Assembly: GCA_025618425.1 (NCBI GenBank) | Contig: CM046838.1 | Coordinates: 16,951,129-17,015,128, forward strand | Origin: Heliocidaris tuberculata | Taxonomy: Eukaryota > Echinodermata > Echinoidea > Camarodonta > Echinometridae | DNA: 64,000 nt | Direction: 5' to 3' | Shown: piece after piece, positions 1-11,884 of the stretch | Layout of the letters: each line of letters starts with the position of its first letter | Numbering within the stretch: the first letter of the stretch is position 1 | Translations under genes and position numbers: made by a program | The notes under the pieces: generated by a model | Seen by the model: the letters and a program-made list of their open reading frames with translations, nothing else | The model's database searches: none | What the model was told of the DNA's origin: nothing

Positions 1-624
1 GTACAAGGAGCAGTGATCTTGGGTACAATGGACCATTTGGAAACATGACCTCAGGGAAGTTGGTGTTTGATGATTCTGCCATGATGGCATCTACGCAGTC
101 TCTTGGGTTTCTTCCCATGGGGAATCACAGCATAGAGTCGTTGATTCAGTGGACCCAGATGGCTGCACTCAGTGCTTGGGGGCTTGGTGTCAGCCACGCA
201 GGACCCTGGAATTCCCGCTTGGAATACCTCATGCAGTACACCATCAAGGTCTTCATGGCTTTATTCTGGATTCTCCTCCGTAATGATGAAGAGGTCAAAC
301 TTCCGAAGCAAAGGCGAAAGAGCATAAGTGGGCCTGAGGACGATGCAATAAACCTGAAACTCAGCAAGGTGCTATCTCTGTACAAGGCCATACTGGCATC
401 TTCCCTTTGGGACTCTCTCAGCAGTCACTCCATGTACTCTTATCTTCGCTTGACCCGCTCACTGGTCAAAAAGCTCCTCAAGGGTCAAGTCTGTGACCAA
501 ATCAGTATGACAAGGTGCTGTATTGCGGTGCTACACAGTTCTGAACAAGTTCTTTCTAGAGTCTACATTAGGAGGCCTGTGTCAGAACCTTCTTATCTCC
601 CTCAACTGAGCTTCCATCCATCTG
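1..624 (+). CDS. Host gene, exon A (5' part beyond window)
   Basis: The frame read from position 3 is open from the window edge to a consensus splice donor (tctg|gtatgt) after 624, so this is an internal or partial exon; the ATG at 45 need not be the start. About 207 residues are encoded. The segment is rich in Leu, Ser and Trp and looks helical, with runs such as SIESLIQWTQMAALSAWG and YLMQYTIKVFMALFWILL, followed by a short basic patch (KLPKQRRKS). I do not recognise the family. A helical-repeat region of a large cytosolic protein, or a hydrophobic membrane-proximal part, are both possible. The exon ends in phase 1, which fits the exon starting at 1795. Codon use and sustained hydrophobic periodicity, unlike the surrounding AT-rich DNA, support real coding. 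Confidence 0.75.
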
Positions 625-806
625 GTATGTCCACTGAATTCACATTAAAGTGCATTGTAAAATTGAAAAGAAAAACAAAATTACATTTTGAAATGAACAC
701 AAATTTTGTATGAGTACATGTATATTAGTTAAGTTCTTAAGCAGGTTAATTTGATAAATGCCCCTACATTTTTGAAGGTGAATGTAGTTTGATATGTGTG
801 TGGTTG

Positions 807-826
807 GGGGGGGGGGGGGGGGTTGG
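807..826. repeat. Poly-G tract
   Basis: About 18-20 consecutive G in the first intron. Similar G runs occur near 4937, 7648, 7681, 23458, 27229, 40249 and 62102, and C runs near 12462, 44106, 55108 and 55303. They are length-unstable and assembly-sensitive. Confidence 0.9.
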
Positions 827-1213
827 GCTAAGGGGGAGAACTGATAACTTCATTGTTCACTGGTTGTTAATCTACAAACATTAGCTTGTTTTCTTAGCAG
901 GCAGGTACATGTAAATATACCCCAATCATGTTTACTTTGTCCCAAAGTATCCCCCAAACATGTACAGTGCCACTAAATTTATGAAACTTTCCCCTAAATG
1001 AGCATTCAACAGTTGATTGATTCAAGAGTTGAATGTTGAGTTGAATTCATTGTTTCATTGTTAAATAAGGCCTAAAACATTGTTCTTTAGGATTAATCTT
1101 TGCAATGCATACTTGTTTATTGTATCAGTAAAGAAATATCCAGCAATTCTTAATCCAAACCCATAGCACACCATATACTTGGGCAGGAATTTGCTGCCCA
1201 TGGTGCAGAAAGG

Positions 1214-1293
1214 TTAACCCGATGACTGCTGAATTCTGTAATTTCCATAGGCTTAATACAAGGACGACCCAGTTCCTGTAGGCAATGGGTTAA
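1214..1293. mobile_element. 80-bp TTAA-ended miniature inverted-repeat element, copy 1
   Basis: Starts TTAACCCGATG and ends CAATGGGTTAA, imperfect inverted ends. A second copy of identical length lies at 27557-27636, sharing the internal words CTGAATTCT, TAGGCTTAATA and CCCAGTTCCTRTAGGC. Non-coding and presumably non-autonomous. Confidence 0.7.
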
Positions 1294-1794
1294 ATACACT
1301 TCAGGTTTTTCTTCCCTCCGGTCATCAGGAAACTGTTAATGTGAGATCCCGCATCGTTACAAGGTTTATAGGAAATGTAAGGACAATTCCAAGTAAATGA
1401 AAAGAACTGAAATCCTGTTGACTATCATTGTAGGTCAGCCTTCTATGTCAGCAATTGTACAAATTGACTACCAGTAGTTAGGGATTTACAAATTGCTAGA
1501 TATATTTGTTTTTCTTGCTGCTTTCCATCTAAGGAGGAAATGGATAATTGTAAAAAGCAACATACATTTATTTCAAGAAGCTTTAAGTCTATTTAAGTTT
1601 TAAAAAGTTCAGTTGATATTTGACTGAAACTGATTTTGCTTATATCTTTCCTATGAGTACATCCCTATGATCAAAATATAAAATATACTGTGGCATTACT
1701 GACACTTGGAAGTGACTTACTGATATAGTAAGCACACCATTTTGGATGTATTTATTATTATTTTTCTATTTTGATGTTGCTTTACCCTTCACAG

Positions 1795-2050
1795 ATACGG
1801 TAGAGCATGCTCTTGCTGGCCAAAGAATGCACTATCTTGCCATCATGTCCTCCTCTTCCACGAGAAAGCCAAGACAAGCAACTCAGTCTGAACGATCCCG
1901 ATCAAGAACGGGGAGCTCCGCGAGCAACAAACGAGGCAAGAAGCGAGAAACGAGAAGCGAGACGTCCTCGTTACCCACTCCAAAGAAAGACCTTGCCCTG
2001 ACTCAGGGACAGAGGGAGCCCTTATCACAAGGTGGCGCTGTTGGTCGAAG
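1795..2050 (+). CDS. Host gene, exon B: basic Ser/Arg-rich linker
   Basis: The acceptor is ...cccttcacag|ATACGG and the donor is CGAAG|gtaagt, both close to consensus. Entering in phase 1, the first codon is completed to Asp, and the exon reads DTVEHALAGQRMHYLAIM, then a Ser/Thr/Arg/Lys-rich stretch (SSSSTRKPRQ, RSRSRTGSSASNKRGKKRE, SLPTPKKDL). The first part continues the helical character of exon A. The rest is a low-complexity basic linker, probably disordered, phosphorylatable and possibly a nuclear localisation signal (KRGKKR). The exon ends in phase 2. Family not recognised. The overlapping open frames at 1807-2028 on both strands are shadows of this exon. Confidence 0.72.
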
Positions 2051-2761
2051 GTAAGTGACTTCCTGTGTGAGATAGGATTATTTGCTCAGCTGAACGCACA
2101 CGTGTCTTCATTAGATTATATCAGCGTTAGCGCAAGGTAAACCATTTCCTGTGTGCGTTATTGCGCGACTGCATTCACACATGGCTTCAATTTACAATAT
2201 TCTTATCAGGTTTTATTCCTTGCTTCAAGGGACAACATTTATTGATGAGTTGTGTCTCCCCTTGATGTATGTTGCATGCATATATGAATATACATGTTTG
2301 TGTATACATGTACATGTGTAGATGTATCCCAAAAGGTCAAAAACTTTTGACCATCACTACATACATATACAGTATATGCCTGATGATGAAAGGTCTCTTT
2401 TCTTGTTTCACTCCATTGGGAGCACAGGACTATCAGACCCTTTTTTTTTTCTTGCTTTGCTCGTCTTTTGATCATGTTCTTGAGATTACTTGCAAGAATT
2501 CGCATGACTTTTCCTTCATTAATCACTATGTTTTTGTAAGGAGTGATCATGGAAATATAGTAACGGTTATGAAATGTTATGTACAATGTAGATTGCATAA
2601 TATGCATCTGGTGATTAAATGGTATGGAACCGAAATGAACTGAACTTTAATAATATTAAACTAGAAGTTTACCATCATCCATCTTTAATTGAACATGAAT
2701 TTGTGAAGTGTGTATGCATAATGTGATATGAAAATGTAATAATAGGATACAAAAATATACC

Positions 2762-2898
2762 AGGGTCCCGTTTCATAAAACTTGTTATCAGTAATTGTTA
2801 TAAGCTACTGAAATCCTTAAATCTGATTGGCTGACAGCGAATTTGTCATAGAAATGGGGTAGTTGTTATTGATAACAAGTTTTATGAAACCGGGCCCA
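2762..2898. mobile_element. MITE with ends GGGTCCCGTTTCATAAAACT
   Basis: About 137 bp. The left end GGGTCCCGTTTCATAAAACT is mirrored by a right end that reverse-complements to GGGCCCGGTTTCATAAAACT, and the inverted repeat continues through TTGTTATCARTAA for more than 30 bp. It could fold on itself. No coding capacity. It is related at its ends to the GTTGCATAAAACT elements just downstream. Confidence 0.75.
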
Positions 2899-2994
2899 GA
2901 ACACATTTATGAAATGTTATTGAATTAGTGTGACATCATAAACATTACTGAGTAGTCCTTTTGGTGCACACATGCATTCTCATCAGGTATTGCA

Positions 2995-3153
2995 GGGCCC
3001 CGTTGCATAAAACTTACCATTAATGGTAACTCTGCTATCAATGGTAACTACCATGGTAACATCACTCAACAGCCAATCAAAATCAAGGTTTCCATGGGAG
3101 TTACCATTGATGGCAAAGTTACCGTTAATGGTAAGTTTTATACAATGGGGCCC
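2995..3153. mobile_element. MITE with ends GGGCCCCGTTGCATAAAACT, intact copy
   Basis: The inverted ends are GGGCCCCGTTGCATAAAACT on the left and its near-complement ending GGGGCCC on the right, extending through TTACCATTAATGGTAAC. The centre carries CTACCATGGTAACATCACTC and CAGCCAATCA. It is about 159 bp and non-coding. Another copy begins at 3703 in the opposite internal orientation. Confidence 0.8.
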
Positions 3154-3702
3154 TGATGATAAGCACATTGTTTTGCAAGCTCTTATTATGAAACAGCTGA
3201 GTCATTTTCATTAGTATGCCAAACAGCTCTTTATGGTGCTACATGCATATGATATGAAGGTCATTGAGAATAATTTATACTCACTATATATCTTTTTAAA
3301 TCATACTGGATGGTAATACACTGTACTTGTTTGACATATTTCTATGCACACACTCAAGGCTATGACCAAAGCAGATCAACATACTAAGAATAGAACTAAA
3401 ACGCCTGAGGCAAGAAAGTTTATGATACTCCTTGCATGCAAGCTCAGTTGTTGAATGATTGCATTTAGATGTAATATTATTTGCCTACATGTGATGAACA
3501 GCCTCATGCAATTTATGAATACTTTCCCTTCGCTATAAGTCTGTACAGTCAGTAAAGATCACACTTTTTAGATTTTCTTTATTACACATGTACACTGTAA
3601 GAAACTACATGTACTCTCAAGAATTGTTTAGTTTGTCATGTAGACTGCTCTTTTTGAATAGAAAAATCCTATATAATCATTCACCTTAAAGGTAACAATA
3701 CA

Positions 3703-4762
3703 TGGCCCCGTTGCATAAAACTTACCATTAATGATAACTTTGCCATCAATGGTAACTCCCATGGAAACCTTGATTTTGATTGGCTGTTGAGTGATGTTAC
3801 CATGGTAGTTACCATTGATAGTAGAGTTATCCTTAAAGGAGAATTAACCCCAGAATATAAATGTACCTATGTTCAAAGGTGTAATATATTCGTAATCATT
3901 GGCCTGTATCACTTTAGAAATAAAATATCAGAAAAGGGTCTAAATCAAGACATTCTACATGTAACACACAGTATCATCTGCTAACTCTGTACATGGGGGA
4001 TGCCATTTTCTTGATGATATGGAGTTGTTCATGAACCATTGGAAACCGTTCCAGTCAGGAAGATATTTTTAATCCTAGAGCTAAATTGCTTCTCTTCATT
4101 ACTAAAAATCCCCATACATGATGGAAAAAATATAACAGGTGTATACATATATAAATTCTAAAACTTGAAATTTATAGATTTCTTTTTAAATTCTCTGGTT
4201 TTGCTGAATAGAAATTGATTTCTTTGGCTTGCCTGGCAGAGCAGAACATAATTTATACAACGCGCATTCTGACTTTTGAAGTCCATTATCTCAAAGCAGG
4301 TGAATGCATAGCTTGTCACTATTGACGCTCGGGAAAGTTATCGTCCATAAATTAGAATTAATTTGCTCCGTCATGTACGTCAGAGTATCAAGAAAATAGA
4401 TTTCTTTTTAGTGAAATAATAATTTTCAAAGAAATATAAAACACATTTTCGTTTTTAGAATATATGTATATATCTGCTAAATATTTTAAATCTCAAAAAG
4501 GGATTTTGTATCAGGAAGAAAGACTATTTTGCATTCGGATTAAAAATATCTTTATGTACACATCAAGAAAATGGCAGCCCCCAGGTATCGCTAGCAGACG
4601 ATGAATTTTGCTGAGAAAAGCTTGATTTACACCCATCTCATATATTTTAATGCAAAACTACGTAAGACAACAAGAAGGAATATATTACATCTTTGAATTT
4701 AAGCACATTTACATTTTGAGGTTAATTCCCCTTTAATGGTAAGTTTTATGCAACAGGGCCCT
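3703..4762. mobile_element. Second GTTGCATAAAACT MITE, split by an insertion
   Basis: The left part (3703-3836) and the right part (4737-4762, TGGTAAGTTTTATGCAACAG then GGCCC) make a copy of the 2995-3153 element. It is interrupted at a TTAA by the element at 3837-4732. The split copy shows the order of insertion: the MITE was here first. Confidence 0.8.
3837..4732. mobile_element. 896-bp TTAA-flanked inverted-repeat element
   Basis: Flanked on both sides by TTAA (3833-3836 and 4733-4736). The left end AGGAGAATTAACCCCAGAAT is matched by a right end that reverse-complements to AGGGGAATTAACCTCAAAAT, with similarity continuing through about 30 bp (..RTAAATGT). TTAA duplication is typical of piggyBac and some Kolobok elements. 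No transposase is present: the interior is AT-rich with no long open frame, so this is a non-autonomous derivative. Superfamily assignment is inference from the target site only. Confidence 0.75.
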
Positions 4763-6186
4763 GAAGTTTCCTTTCTAAATTTGTTGTCCCATTCGGGTAT
4801 CAGATATGCTATATATTCAAAATCAGCTCCAAATTCTGTATGTACAGAGATGCATTGCAAATCTAGATGCTGTATTATTTTGTGTGTATGTGTGATTGAT
4901 TCCTTTGACAGAGGCACATTAGGTGGTGATTTGAGCAGGGGGGGGGGGGGTAGAAACTGGGCAGTTCATCAGAAGATCCATACATGTATTCATTTGTTAA
5001 TCAACACCAACATGTAGAATACAGGCTATTTTCAAGGTTAAATCAAAGGATTGTTCGAGGCTGGAGGCTTGCCAGTGTGTGATTGGATTCTTTCATTCTT
5101 ATATGATTCATGATTATGAAAAGTTCGTAAATCTTTCAGCGCAAAATCATGCTTCTAAAAATACATCTTCATCTAGTGCACCTCTGAATTAATCTTCTCC
5201 AACACATTGATGACCCTCAAATCTTTTGGCCAGTAGACTAGAGAAAAGTGTACACTGCTTTGTCATTACTTGTACCTCACAATAAACACAAATATTAACA
5301 TGACTTGCTATTATAGAAGGTTTGATATAGTACATTCCTGTTGAAAAGTGAAAACTATCTTTTGTTTTTCAAAGGAGGTCCCTTTTTTTGAGGGATTGCA
5401 GAACAATACTTATTTTTAATTTGTGAATGTTCAGATTATGTAATTAATAAACAATACAAAATTGCCCTCAGTTTATTGAAGATTCAGTGGAATTCCTCAC
5501 ACTTTAAATGTACATGTAGGCCTACATTGCTGCTTAGTGTGAATAATACTGTAAACCCAGGGGAAATGGTCATTGTTTAAATAACTTTATAAATACCATA
5601 GACCTTAAAAGTCTTTTTAATACTCTCTCAAGTACTGGCTAGATCTAAACAAAAGTTGTGTAGTGATTTTATAGATCCATATATTTTCTGAATTGAGCCC
5701 TTTGTTCAGCAATAGTAAAAAGTTTATTCTTCCTACTATGGCCCTTTGCAGGAATGTAAGATTTGTAAAATTTTCGGATTTTCTTATTTCAGAGCTAAGT
5801 AATGCCCTTAAAACTACTTTCATTAATCAATGGTACCCTCAATTTGCTGATAAACTGCCTGCATATTTGAATGTTATCAGATCCATTTTTCTTTGATACT
5901 CTTGAGAATGAATGGTCAGTCATCAAGGATGATGTTCATGAACATACTTTTGAATGCATTCTTAGAGTGTTTCTTTACAATGCACTTTATCCTTGCATCA
6001 TGTGCATCATGATTTAAATGCTGGCAAACTCATGCGGATTTTTATCATTGACAAGATGAAAAGTTCAACTTGGCATTATTGTTTTCTAAAAAAATTTGAT
6101 TTAACAAAAATATGGCAAGACACCTGAGCGATTTTGTTTCCATGATAAATTTTCAATCTTTACTTTTGTCACATAAAAAATGAGAA
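4763..6186. other. Intronic DNA without recognised features
   Basis: AT-rich and non-coding, with a poly-G run near 4938-4949. The short open frames at 5617-5896 are below what I would call coding. Confidence 0.6.
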
Positions 6187-6470
6187 CTCTCTCTCTCTCT
6201 CTCTTTCTCACTCCCTCTCTCTCTCTCTCTCTTTCTCACTCCCTCTCTCTCTCTCTCTTTCTCACTCCCTCTCTCTCTCTCTCTTTCTCACTCCCTCTCT
6301 CTTCCTTCTTTCCTCTCTTCCTCTTTAGTCTCTTCCCTCATCTTATTTTCCCCCTTTTATCTGATTCTTTCTATCCATCTCTCATACCTCTCTTTTCTCC
6401 CCTCTCTCTCTTCTTCCTCTTCCTCCCTATCCCTCCCCTTCTCTCTTTCTCTCTCTCTCTGTCTACCTCT
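6187..6470. repeat. (CT)n-rich polypyrimidine tract
   Basis: Long (TC)n runs interrupted by a repeated TTTCTCACTCCC word, about 30 bp per unit at the 5' end, fading into CTT/CCT-rich sequence. The 130-residue Leu/Ser frame over it is a by-product. Confidence 0.9.
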
Positions 6471-6604
6471 ATACAGTATTCTCTCTTCCATTCTTTTTTT
6501 ATGATTTATTCATTTTATTGGCCAATGGACTCTTTCAATCTATCTTCAATCTTCCGTCCATCTTCTATCTAATAGATACATCTCCGTGTACATGTATATT
6601 TAGG

Positions 6605-6879
6605 TAGCTTTAATAGCGAAACGTCGTGGCGCATAAGAACGCGGCAAAGACACATAGAGGAAAACTGCAAGTTTTGTATGTGCTTTAATATTAAATTAGA
6701 ATCAGACATATCTGAATGAAAATTTTCATATTATTTTGCTTGAAATTGTTTAAATATTTGAATACTAATTCTACATTGTAATATTTTGAGTCTGCCTTTA
6801 TAGAATAAAATCATGATATTGAACAAATTTGTCATATGCGTTTTTCCCGCGTTCTTACGTGCCACGTTTCGCTAAGCTA
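6605..6879. mobile_element. MITE with TAGCGAAACGT inverted ends
   Basis: The left end (TAGCTTTAATAGCGAAACGT, then GTGGC and TAAGAACGCGG) and the right end (CCGCGTTCTTACGTGCCAC, then GTTTCGCTAAGCTA) are inverted copies over about 40 bp. The AT-rich centre has no coding capacity. A non-autonomous DNA transposon is the likely identity. Confidence 0.7.
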
Positions 6880-6929
6880 CATGTACCTTACTGTGTAGAT
6901 CTACATCTTCAGTATTTATATACATGTAT

Positions 6930-7062
6930 CTCCCCACTCCCTGCCCCTTCTCTTCCTCTTCCTCTCTCTGTCTCTCCCCCTCCCCCCCTCTCCCCTCTCC
7001 CCCTCTCCCCCTCTCCCCCCCCCCCCCTCTCCCCCCCCTCTCCCCCCCCTCTCTCTCCTCTA
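6930..7062. repeat. Polypyrimidine C/T tract with near mirror symmetry
   Basis: Almost pure C and T over about 130 bp, with repeated CCCCTCT blocks and runs of C. Such homopyrimidine mirror repeats can form triplex (H-DNA) structure. Overlapping open frames are by-products. Confidence 0.85.
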
Positions 7063-8156
7063 TCTCCTCTTTTAACATTCATTGCCCAATGGACGAAGGG
7101 TTAACCACATCCAGGGTTTTAATCCAGGGGAAACGTCCCTCTGCCTGATCAGCATGGAATCACTGATTAACAGGGTGCAAACAGAGTTGACTCACACTAA
7201 ATTATGAGAACATCTGAAAAGATCAAATTGATATCATCCTGTCTAGAACTTACAAACATTCTCCCTGCAGCTAAATGTACATGCATGATCATGACTTATC
7301 AGGTCTGAGCAGGGGTTCATTGAGAATGGGGACACTTGTGTGTCATTAAAAAAAAAAGGAAATCATGTAACATAGCTGCTCTTTGAGATGTTTTAGTACC
7401 AGATTCAAAGGAGAGAAGTTGCCATTCCTATACTGTCCATTGGTCTGTAGTTTCTTTGATCTGATACAGTATGTCATAAATTTGTAGATTCTATGTCTGT
7501 ATATCCGATCACTTTTTAAAATGCAGTTTAATGAAGTATATGGCTCTAAATTCCAACTACACACCAACAAGTCTTCTGGCTTTTACGTGTATGAGTAGTA
7601 GCTTCATAGAACTTGGAGGAATTCTTGTAAACCACTTACCAGTGGAGGGGGGGGGGGGGGGCTGGGCTTTGAGGAGTAGCCGGGGGGGGGGGGGGGAAGA
7701 TGTTTGTTTGCCTCTCTACTATGAAGTGAACAGGAATGTGACTAATGTTGGAGTGTAGACTGTGGAAACTTTTCCTCACATAAGGAATTAATAAGTGGGG
7801 TTATATTCAGTTGGAGGAGAGGAAAAAACAAGTGTTAGTCATTACGTGTGAGGCCACATGTAGAATATTTGATGCCAGCCAGTTTAAGCTCAGCATGCAT
7901 ACATGTATATACATGTAGCTTATCTTTCACACTTTTTTAGAGTGTGAACAAGACCATTTTACCTTTCCCCTTTCTCAATCACTTCACCCTTATCCTGTCT
8001 TTCTTGCCCTCTCTCCTTTGCCCTTTTCTCTTGGCCCTCTCACTACCCCTTTCCTGTAACCCTCATTTCCCTCGTACTCCCTTGCAAATTTTTGTCTGAC
8101 ACCCCTTCTGCTTTGTCCCTGTTTTGTAATTTGCTGTTAATCTTTTAATGCTCATT
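7063..8156. other. Intronic DNA, two long G runs
   Basis: Contains G runs near 7648-7661 and 7681-7695 and otherwise AT-rich non-coding sequence. Confidence 0.6.
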
Positions 8157-8562
8157 AGAGAGTCATCGAAAAGTAAAGCCTCCTAATCTTACGTGATGTA
8201 TGTCCTGTCAGCATGTCAGCATCTATCAACTATATAGAAGACCATCAATATACAGGTCCGTTGTGAAGTGTCCTTGTCCGGTGGATATGTCTCCGGACTA
8301 TGGATCAACTTGGCCCTGTCTTATCCCATCTTGTATTTGGGTTGTGATTGATCCGAATAGAGAGTCATCAAAAATTAAAGCCTCCTAATCTTACGTGATC
8401 AACATGTATGTCCTGTCAGCATGTCAGCATCTATCAACTAGAAGGCCATCAATACACAGGTCCGTTGTGAAGTGTCCTTGTCAGGTGGATATGTCTCCGG
8501 ACTATGGATCAACTTGGCCCTGTCTTAGCCCGTCTTGTATTAGGGTTGTGATTGATCCGAAT
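8157..8562. repeat. Two-copy tandem duplication, about 202-bp unit
   Basis: Unit 1 is 8157-8358 and unit 2 is 8359-8562. Both begin AGAGAGTCATC and end GTTGTGATTGATCCGAAT, sharing most bases between, including GTCCGTTGTGAAGTGTCCTT. The open frames over each copy show no known domain. Confidence 0.9.
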
Positions 8563-9688
8563 CAAACTTTGCCCCAAAACAATCACATGTTAATGTATAA
8601 TCCAACAAATCAAGGATTTGGGATTTATTTTGAGCAAACGGTGCTACTCTTTATAGATGGGCCAGGTCTGGCTGCTAACCGTGCCTAGATCTATTTGCAC
8701 ACCTGCCCCAGGAATGGGTGGTCAAGGGTTGCCTCCAGGTCCCTGATGCACCAGAAGCAGGGCTTGAGGCTTCTAAAGCCCAAAATAATGTGGATATGAG
8801 TGCTTTTAAGTACTTTGGTCTGTAATATACTTGAACATTTTCATTTTCCCTAACTGACTCGTATCTTAATGAAAATAAAATTCACCTACGTACATGTACA
8901 TGTATGTAACCTTTCATCTTGAAATGAGCCAGGTTTTGTTGCCTACATGTCTGGCTCTCATGTACACCTCTACCTGTATATAGTCACGTGTCACGTATGA
9001 AATTCAACTTGAAAACTTTTTTATAGGTTAGGGTTCTTTATCACCTTGTAAACCACATTCAAATTTTTTTTATAATGATGTACATGCCTCATTACAGGTG
9101 ATTGTACATGTATGTATTTTGAATTTTTCTAGAACTATTTGCTGTTTTGAGAAATACACGTAATACCAAAGAGTGACACAAAGCTATTTCTTTCTGCAAG
9201 GAAGTTTCAGTCAGAAATGTACATATCTTTGTGACAATCTATCAACAGTGATAATCAAATTTCACTTCAAAGGTTTCCGTCAAGTTGGACACTTCTGGAT
9301 ATTTTACTAGCCAAATATCTTGTTAAAAAGTATATGAAACTAGACTGAGTTTGGATCACATGAGTTTATTAAGAATATATGTCGACAGAGAAAACAGTAT
9401 ATTTCATCTTTTGATGCAGACTAAATGATGTGAAAATGATCTGTTTGGCTAGTAATGTAATCCCTTTGTGTGTAACTGATGCATCAAAGAGATTAACAAG
9501 TCTTCCCAAATTTCAGCTGTAAAAGAGAATTCAATAACTGAAGGCTTAACAGAACTACATGTAGCAAGGAAAGGAAATACTTCTCTGTTTTTGTCACTCC
9601 CAAGTATTATGTTCATTACATGTATGTACGTGTACGTAGTAATAATCGTATGTATTGTGTGAGTTTGTGGATCTGTATGAGCAAAAGG
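8563..9688. other. Intronic DNA without recognised features
   Basis: AT-rich and non-coding, with several ACATGTACATGTA words. Confidence 0.6.
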
Positions 9689-9812
9689 AGAGAGAGAGAG
9701 GGATGGATAAAACATAAAAGAACAGCAGAAATCTAGACATCATGATGTAAAGAGAAAGAGAAATAGGAGAGAGAGAGAAAGAGACAGAGAGACAGAGAGA
9801 CAGACCGACAGA
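9689..9812. repeat. (GA)n/(GACA)n-rich polypurine stretch
   Basis: GAGAGAGAG, then GAGAAAGAG, then a short (GACAGA)n series. Low-complexity; overlapping minus-strand Ser/Leu frames are artefacts. Confidence 0.8.
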
Positions 9813-10108
9813 AACCCAAGAAATACCGAGAGAAAGGTGGGTGACATACATTTAAAAAAAATGACTGACATCAATAAAAGAGAGAGAGGTACGGCTATAA
9901 AGTCAGACAGACAGATATTTTGTATGAAGAGAGACACCCAAGCAAAAATGAAAATTTTAAGAAGAAAGATAATGGGGAAGACATTCTGTTATATGGACAA
10001 TAGATAAGTTGTAGTGATAATGATAAAAATACCTGGAAAGAAAGACGAAAATCAAGAACATTTTAAGGGAGCTAGCATTAGCTATGTAAGGTGTTTTAAT
10101 TAAGTGTA

Positions 10109-10213
10109 AAGGGCTGATCGCATTTGTCCAATAACGATAATGATAACGATAATGCTGTAGGTTAGTTTTCGTTATTGTCATCGTTATCAAACAACTGAAT
10201 CTGACCAGCCCTT
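10109..10213. mobile_element. Short hairpin MITE with AAGGGCTGATC ends
   Basis: Left AAGGGCTGATC and right GACCAGCCCTT are inverted. The inner parts (AACGATAATGATAACGATAA and TCGTTATTGTCATCGTTATC-type sequence) also pair, so the whole 105 bp could fold into a hairpin. No coding capacity. Confidence 0.65.
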
Positions 10214-11689
10214 AATTCTTTGCTCATAAAGACACTTACATGTACATTTACAGATGAAAGAAAAAAAAATGGTATCTTTACTATTTTTTTTTACTCAGTC
10301 TTCTACCATGTTATGTATGCCTTTCCTGGATAAAAGTAGACGTGAGAAAAGCAGTCCTGCATTAAAAATTTTATTAAATGGACAAAATAAATTCTGTCAT
10401 AAAGACCAGCCAGGGGATTCTCAATGTTAGAAATACATGTATCTTTAACTTTAAGTTTGTATCTTTTGCCTTAAAGTGGAAATGTTTTTGTGGCAAGGGA
10501 AAATCTTGTTGAAAGTAAAGTGCACAAACTCAATTTCAACTGGGCACCTGCCCAACCTGTTGTGGAAAGAGACAGAGAGGTATTTGACAGGGACTGTGCG
10601 GAACTGAAGCAACATTTGCTGGCAATCCCCTACCCATTCATCATTCATTAGACCAATTATCTTAGAGACATTTAGTGTGAGTTGAACACCCTTGATAAAT
10701 TGGCAAAGGACAAAGTAAACATGATAGTGTCCAAGGAAGTTTCTTTTGCTCTTTTTCTTCTTATTAAGATAGATGGCTAAATGATCGTTTCATCGACTGT
10801 CAGCTGTTCCATGCTTACGTAATCGTAACTATGGTTTTTCTTGCAGAGATGGCCAAGTTTTGTGCCATTTTGACATGGGGAAAAACAACCTGAAAAAAAA
10901 AATCATTTCTTTCAACAATTTAGTGCTCTTGAGAGGTTTTACATTTTACTGTTTGAGTGACACAATTTTCTATTATATATAACATTTCTTGCTTCAAAGT
11001 GTTGGCTCCTTTTGGCCTTGCATTACTGTAAATTTTCCTCTCTACTGAACTGTAGAGGGCAGTTTATGTCACTCATAGCAATACTTGGGGGTATATTGGC
11101 ACCATTTCAAAGAGGGAAGGGGGTGCTGACATCTCCTGCCTGAATATCATCTTTTCACTTATTAAATTATGCGAGCAAATGTAGCGAGATATCAGTTGCA
11201 ATTCTGTACTGAAGAAATAGTTAATTTTGCGATTGATTGGAGGACAAGCAATCAAACTGATTCAATCGCAACTCTTCATAGGACAAGGCCCTAGAATCCA
11301 TGATAATTCTGTGCATCTTGTGTGAGAGAAACTATAAATAATTTATCATCATTGAAATCATTTGTTCTATTGACTATTTAGGGATTTCACACCAATTTGG
11401 CAAATAACGACCATGTTTATTAAAAGATATGTTCACTTTACAACTGTAAAAATCTAAATTTCACCTCAAAATAGTAGTTTATGTATCATTTTTATGAATA
11501 GAAAGCATTATTGTATCTTTAAGAAACTGAACATATTCAAATTTCACTTTGTGTTATAGATTTATTAGTTAACAATTTACAAGCAGATGGGAGAAGGCAG
11601 TGGAATTTTAGAGTTTGTGTCTCAGGAGTTGGAAATTTGTTTAAATGGTCTCCTAAAAGTCACTGAATTAAGGGAAATCCATTTAATGT
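10214..11689. other. Intronic DNA without recognised features
   Basis: AT-rich and non-coding on both strands. Confidence 0.6.
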
Positions 11690-11884
11690 GGAATTGTATA
11701 TATTCCATTAATTTGTAAAGAGCTCTAGGTATATAATATTGATAAAACCTTGGCAATTATCACTTTTCTTTATCAAGTTAATGAAGAGTTAAAAGTCAGG
11801 TCCAAGTCTGGAATTGTATGTTTCCTTTAATTTGTGAAGTACTCTAAGTAGGGCCTATGTTGATAAAACATTGGGGATTATCTT
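11690..11884. repeat. Diverged direct repeat, 120-bp period
   Basis: GGAATTGTATATATTCC..TTAATTTGTAAAG..CTCT at 11690 recurs as GGAATTGTATGTTTCC..TTAATTTGTGAAG..CTCT at 11810, followed in both by TTGATAAAACMTTGG. An old tandem duplication. Confidence 0.7.

Larger units (their letters stand above)
625..1794 (+). other. Intron between exons A and B
   Basis: It is bounded by gtatgt at 625 and by a pyrimidine tract ending in ttcacag at 1794. It contains a poly-G tract near 807-826 and an 80-bp TTAA-ended miniature element (1214-1293). Nothing else in it looks coding. Confidence 0.7.

Noticed and set aside
6180..6572. 130-codon Ser/Leu-rich frame
   Set aside because: Translation of the CT-rich tract.
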